Shown here: positions 63,274 to 64,000 of the stretch, one piece after another
Position numbering within the stretch: the stretch's first letter is position 1
How the letters are laid out: every line of letters starts with the position of its first letter
From: Mesorhizobium sp. INR15
GTDB lineage: Bacteria; Pseudomonadota; Alphaproteobacteria; Rhizobiales; Rhizobiaceae
Direction of reading: 5' to 3'
NCBI RefSeq assembly: GCF_015500075.1
Contig: NZ_CP045496.1
Location: forward strand, 2,304,001-2,368,000
DNA length: 64,000 nt
The notes under the pieces: generated by a model
The model's input: only the letters and a program-made list of their open reading frames with translations
Told to the model about the DNA's origin: nothing
Databases searched by the model: none
Position numbers and translations under genes: made by a program

Positions 63274-63389
63274 CAGCGAACCCGGCGATCGCCGATAAGG
63301 CCGAGAAGAAGCAGGGTGGAAGCGAGCGCGCGCACGGTCTCGCCGGCAAAACCGGTCTGACGGGAAGCGTTGGTGGCGCGCGTGTTCAT
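63273..63389 (-). CDS. leuL: leu leader peptide (LeuL-like)
   Basis: A 38-codon frame from ATG 63389, upstream of leuA. It ends ALASTLLLLGLIGDRRVR: a run CTG-CTT-CTT-CTC of four leucine codons, then a fifth after one glycine codon, close to its stop. This is the hallmark of a transcription-attenuation leader for leucine biosynthesis. Its stop overlaps a large inverted repeat. Too short for normal gene calls; inferred from composition, position and orientation. Confidence 0.6.
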   Translation of the reverse strand: MNTRATNASRQTGFAGETVRALASTLLLLGLIGDRRVR

Positions 63390-63546
63390 GGCGGCTCTCT
63401 TACAGGAGCGGCCTTGGAGAGGCAAGTGGGGGCGGCGTGGCCGGCCGGGCCAATCGAGCGTTGTCCCTAATGCGCGTGCTCTTCCCCACGCGCCGCAAAT
63501 GCGCCAGACTTGGCTCTCGACGGGTTGCCATCCGCAGGGGTTGTCG

Positions 63547-64000
63547 ATGAATTTCGTGTTCTTCTCGCCGCATTTTCCCGCCAATGGCGCCGACTTTTGC
63601 GACCGGCTGAAGAAGGCGGGCGCCAGGGTGCTGGGCATTGGCGATGCGCCTTTCGATACGCTGGACAGCAAGCTGAAAGCCACCCTTTCGGAATACTACC
63701 GCATCGCCAACATGGAGGATTACGATCCTGTGTTCCGGGCGATGGGCCATTTCATCCACAAATGGGGCCGCGTCGACCGCTTTGAATCGCTCAACGAACA
63801 CTGGCTCGAACTCGAAGCCAACATCCGCACCGACTTCAACATCTACGGCACCAAGCTCGATTTCGTGAAGAACCTGAAGCGCAAGAGCCGCATGCGCGCC
63901 TTCTTCCGCAAGAGCGGCGTCGATACGATCGCGCAACGCAAATGCTCGGACCGCGCCGGGGCAATGACCTTCATCCGCCGTGTCGGCTATCCCGTCGTGG
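63547..64000 (+). CDS. ATP-grasp domain-containing protein (3' truncated by window)
   Basis: The frame starting at ATG 63547 runs off the right edge after 151 codons. It begins MNFVFFSPHFPANGADFCDR, has GARVLGIGDAPFDTLDSKLK, SEYYRIANMEDYDPVFRAMG, WLELEANIRTDFNIYG, KRKSRMRAFFRKSGVDTIAQ and RRVGYPVV. The N-terminal pre-ATP-grasp fold and the KLDFVKNLKRKSRMR region match carboxylate-amine ligases of the ATP-grasp superfamily. The ATP-binding centre is outside the window. Its role is not deducible. Confidence 0.75.
   Translation, partial: MNFVFFSPHFPANGADFCDRLKKAGARVLGIGDAPFDTLDSKLKATLSEYYRIANMEDYDPVFRAMGHFIHKWGRVDRFESLNEHWLELEANIRTDFNIYGTKLDFVKNLKRKSRMRAFFRKSGVDTIAQRKCSDRAGAMTFIRRVGYPVV

Overview
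The window looks like chromosome of an alphaproteobacterium of the order Hyphomicrobiales (Rhizobiales), most like Mesorhizobium. This rests on high G+C, a complete CtrA cell-cycle hub (sciP, ctrA, chpT), clustered GANTC (CcrM) sites before ctrA, a NolR-like ArsR regulator and the general gene content. I saw no insertion sequence, prophage, CRISPR array or rRNA operon. There is one tRNA gene. The species is inferred; no database search was possible.

Layout. 1-0.7 kb: end of glutaryl-CoA dehydrogenase. 0.96-7.7 kb: a co-directional cassette of a transglutaminase/DUF2126 amidoligase fusion, a circularly permuted ATP-grasp/alpha-E fusion and a second transglutaminase. This is a predicted peptide-bond-forming and -cleaving system whose product, as far as I know, is not established. 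7.8-13.4 kb: GT2 glycosyltransferase, type IB topoisomerase, a YCII protein translationally coupled to an ECF42-like sigma factor with its own likely target promoter, and an ALDH7 (lysine catabolism, like gcdH). 13.4-15.3 kb: two tandem paralogues of an unnamed protein with two possible winged helices. 15.5-23.1 kb: a two-partner secretion pair. The exoprotein has eight C-terminal MBG-type repeats, and a one-base frameshift separates its signal peptide from the rest.

23.2-33.2 kb: a catabolic island of SDR, aldehyde dehydrogenase, N-formylglutamate-amidohydrolase family enzyme, XRE-cupin (PuuR-like) regulator, branched-chain-type ABC transporter and glutamine-synthetase-like ligase. Its logic recalls gamma-glutamylated amine catabolism. 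Two transcription units carry a nearly identical 17-bp imperfect palindrome that is a good candidate operator. 33.3-39.5 kb: His-rich secreted protein, EEP-family hydrolase, phospholipase D/cardiolipin synthase, an orphan solute-binding protein and another aldehyde dehydrogenase.

39.7-47.3 kb: tRNA-Met, Gfo/Idh oxidoreductase, mnmA, then sciP, a quinone-oxidoreductase/HxlR divergent pair, a FliJ-like gene, ctrA, a single-domain response regulator and chpT. 47.6-64 kb: mostly housekeeping and conserved genes: DUF1134, a coiled-coil protein, SpoU methyltransferase, ArsR regulator, HugZ-like protein, CaiB/BaiF CoA-transferase with SDR, GNAT, glutathionyl-hydroquinone reductase, an A+T-rich membrane protein, Nudix, phosphoesterase, alpha/beta hydrolase, a membrane-anchored TPR regulator, and leuA preceded by a leucine-rich leader peptide. 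The window ends inside an ATP-grasp gene.
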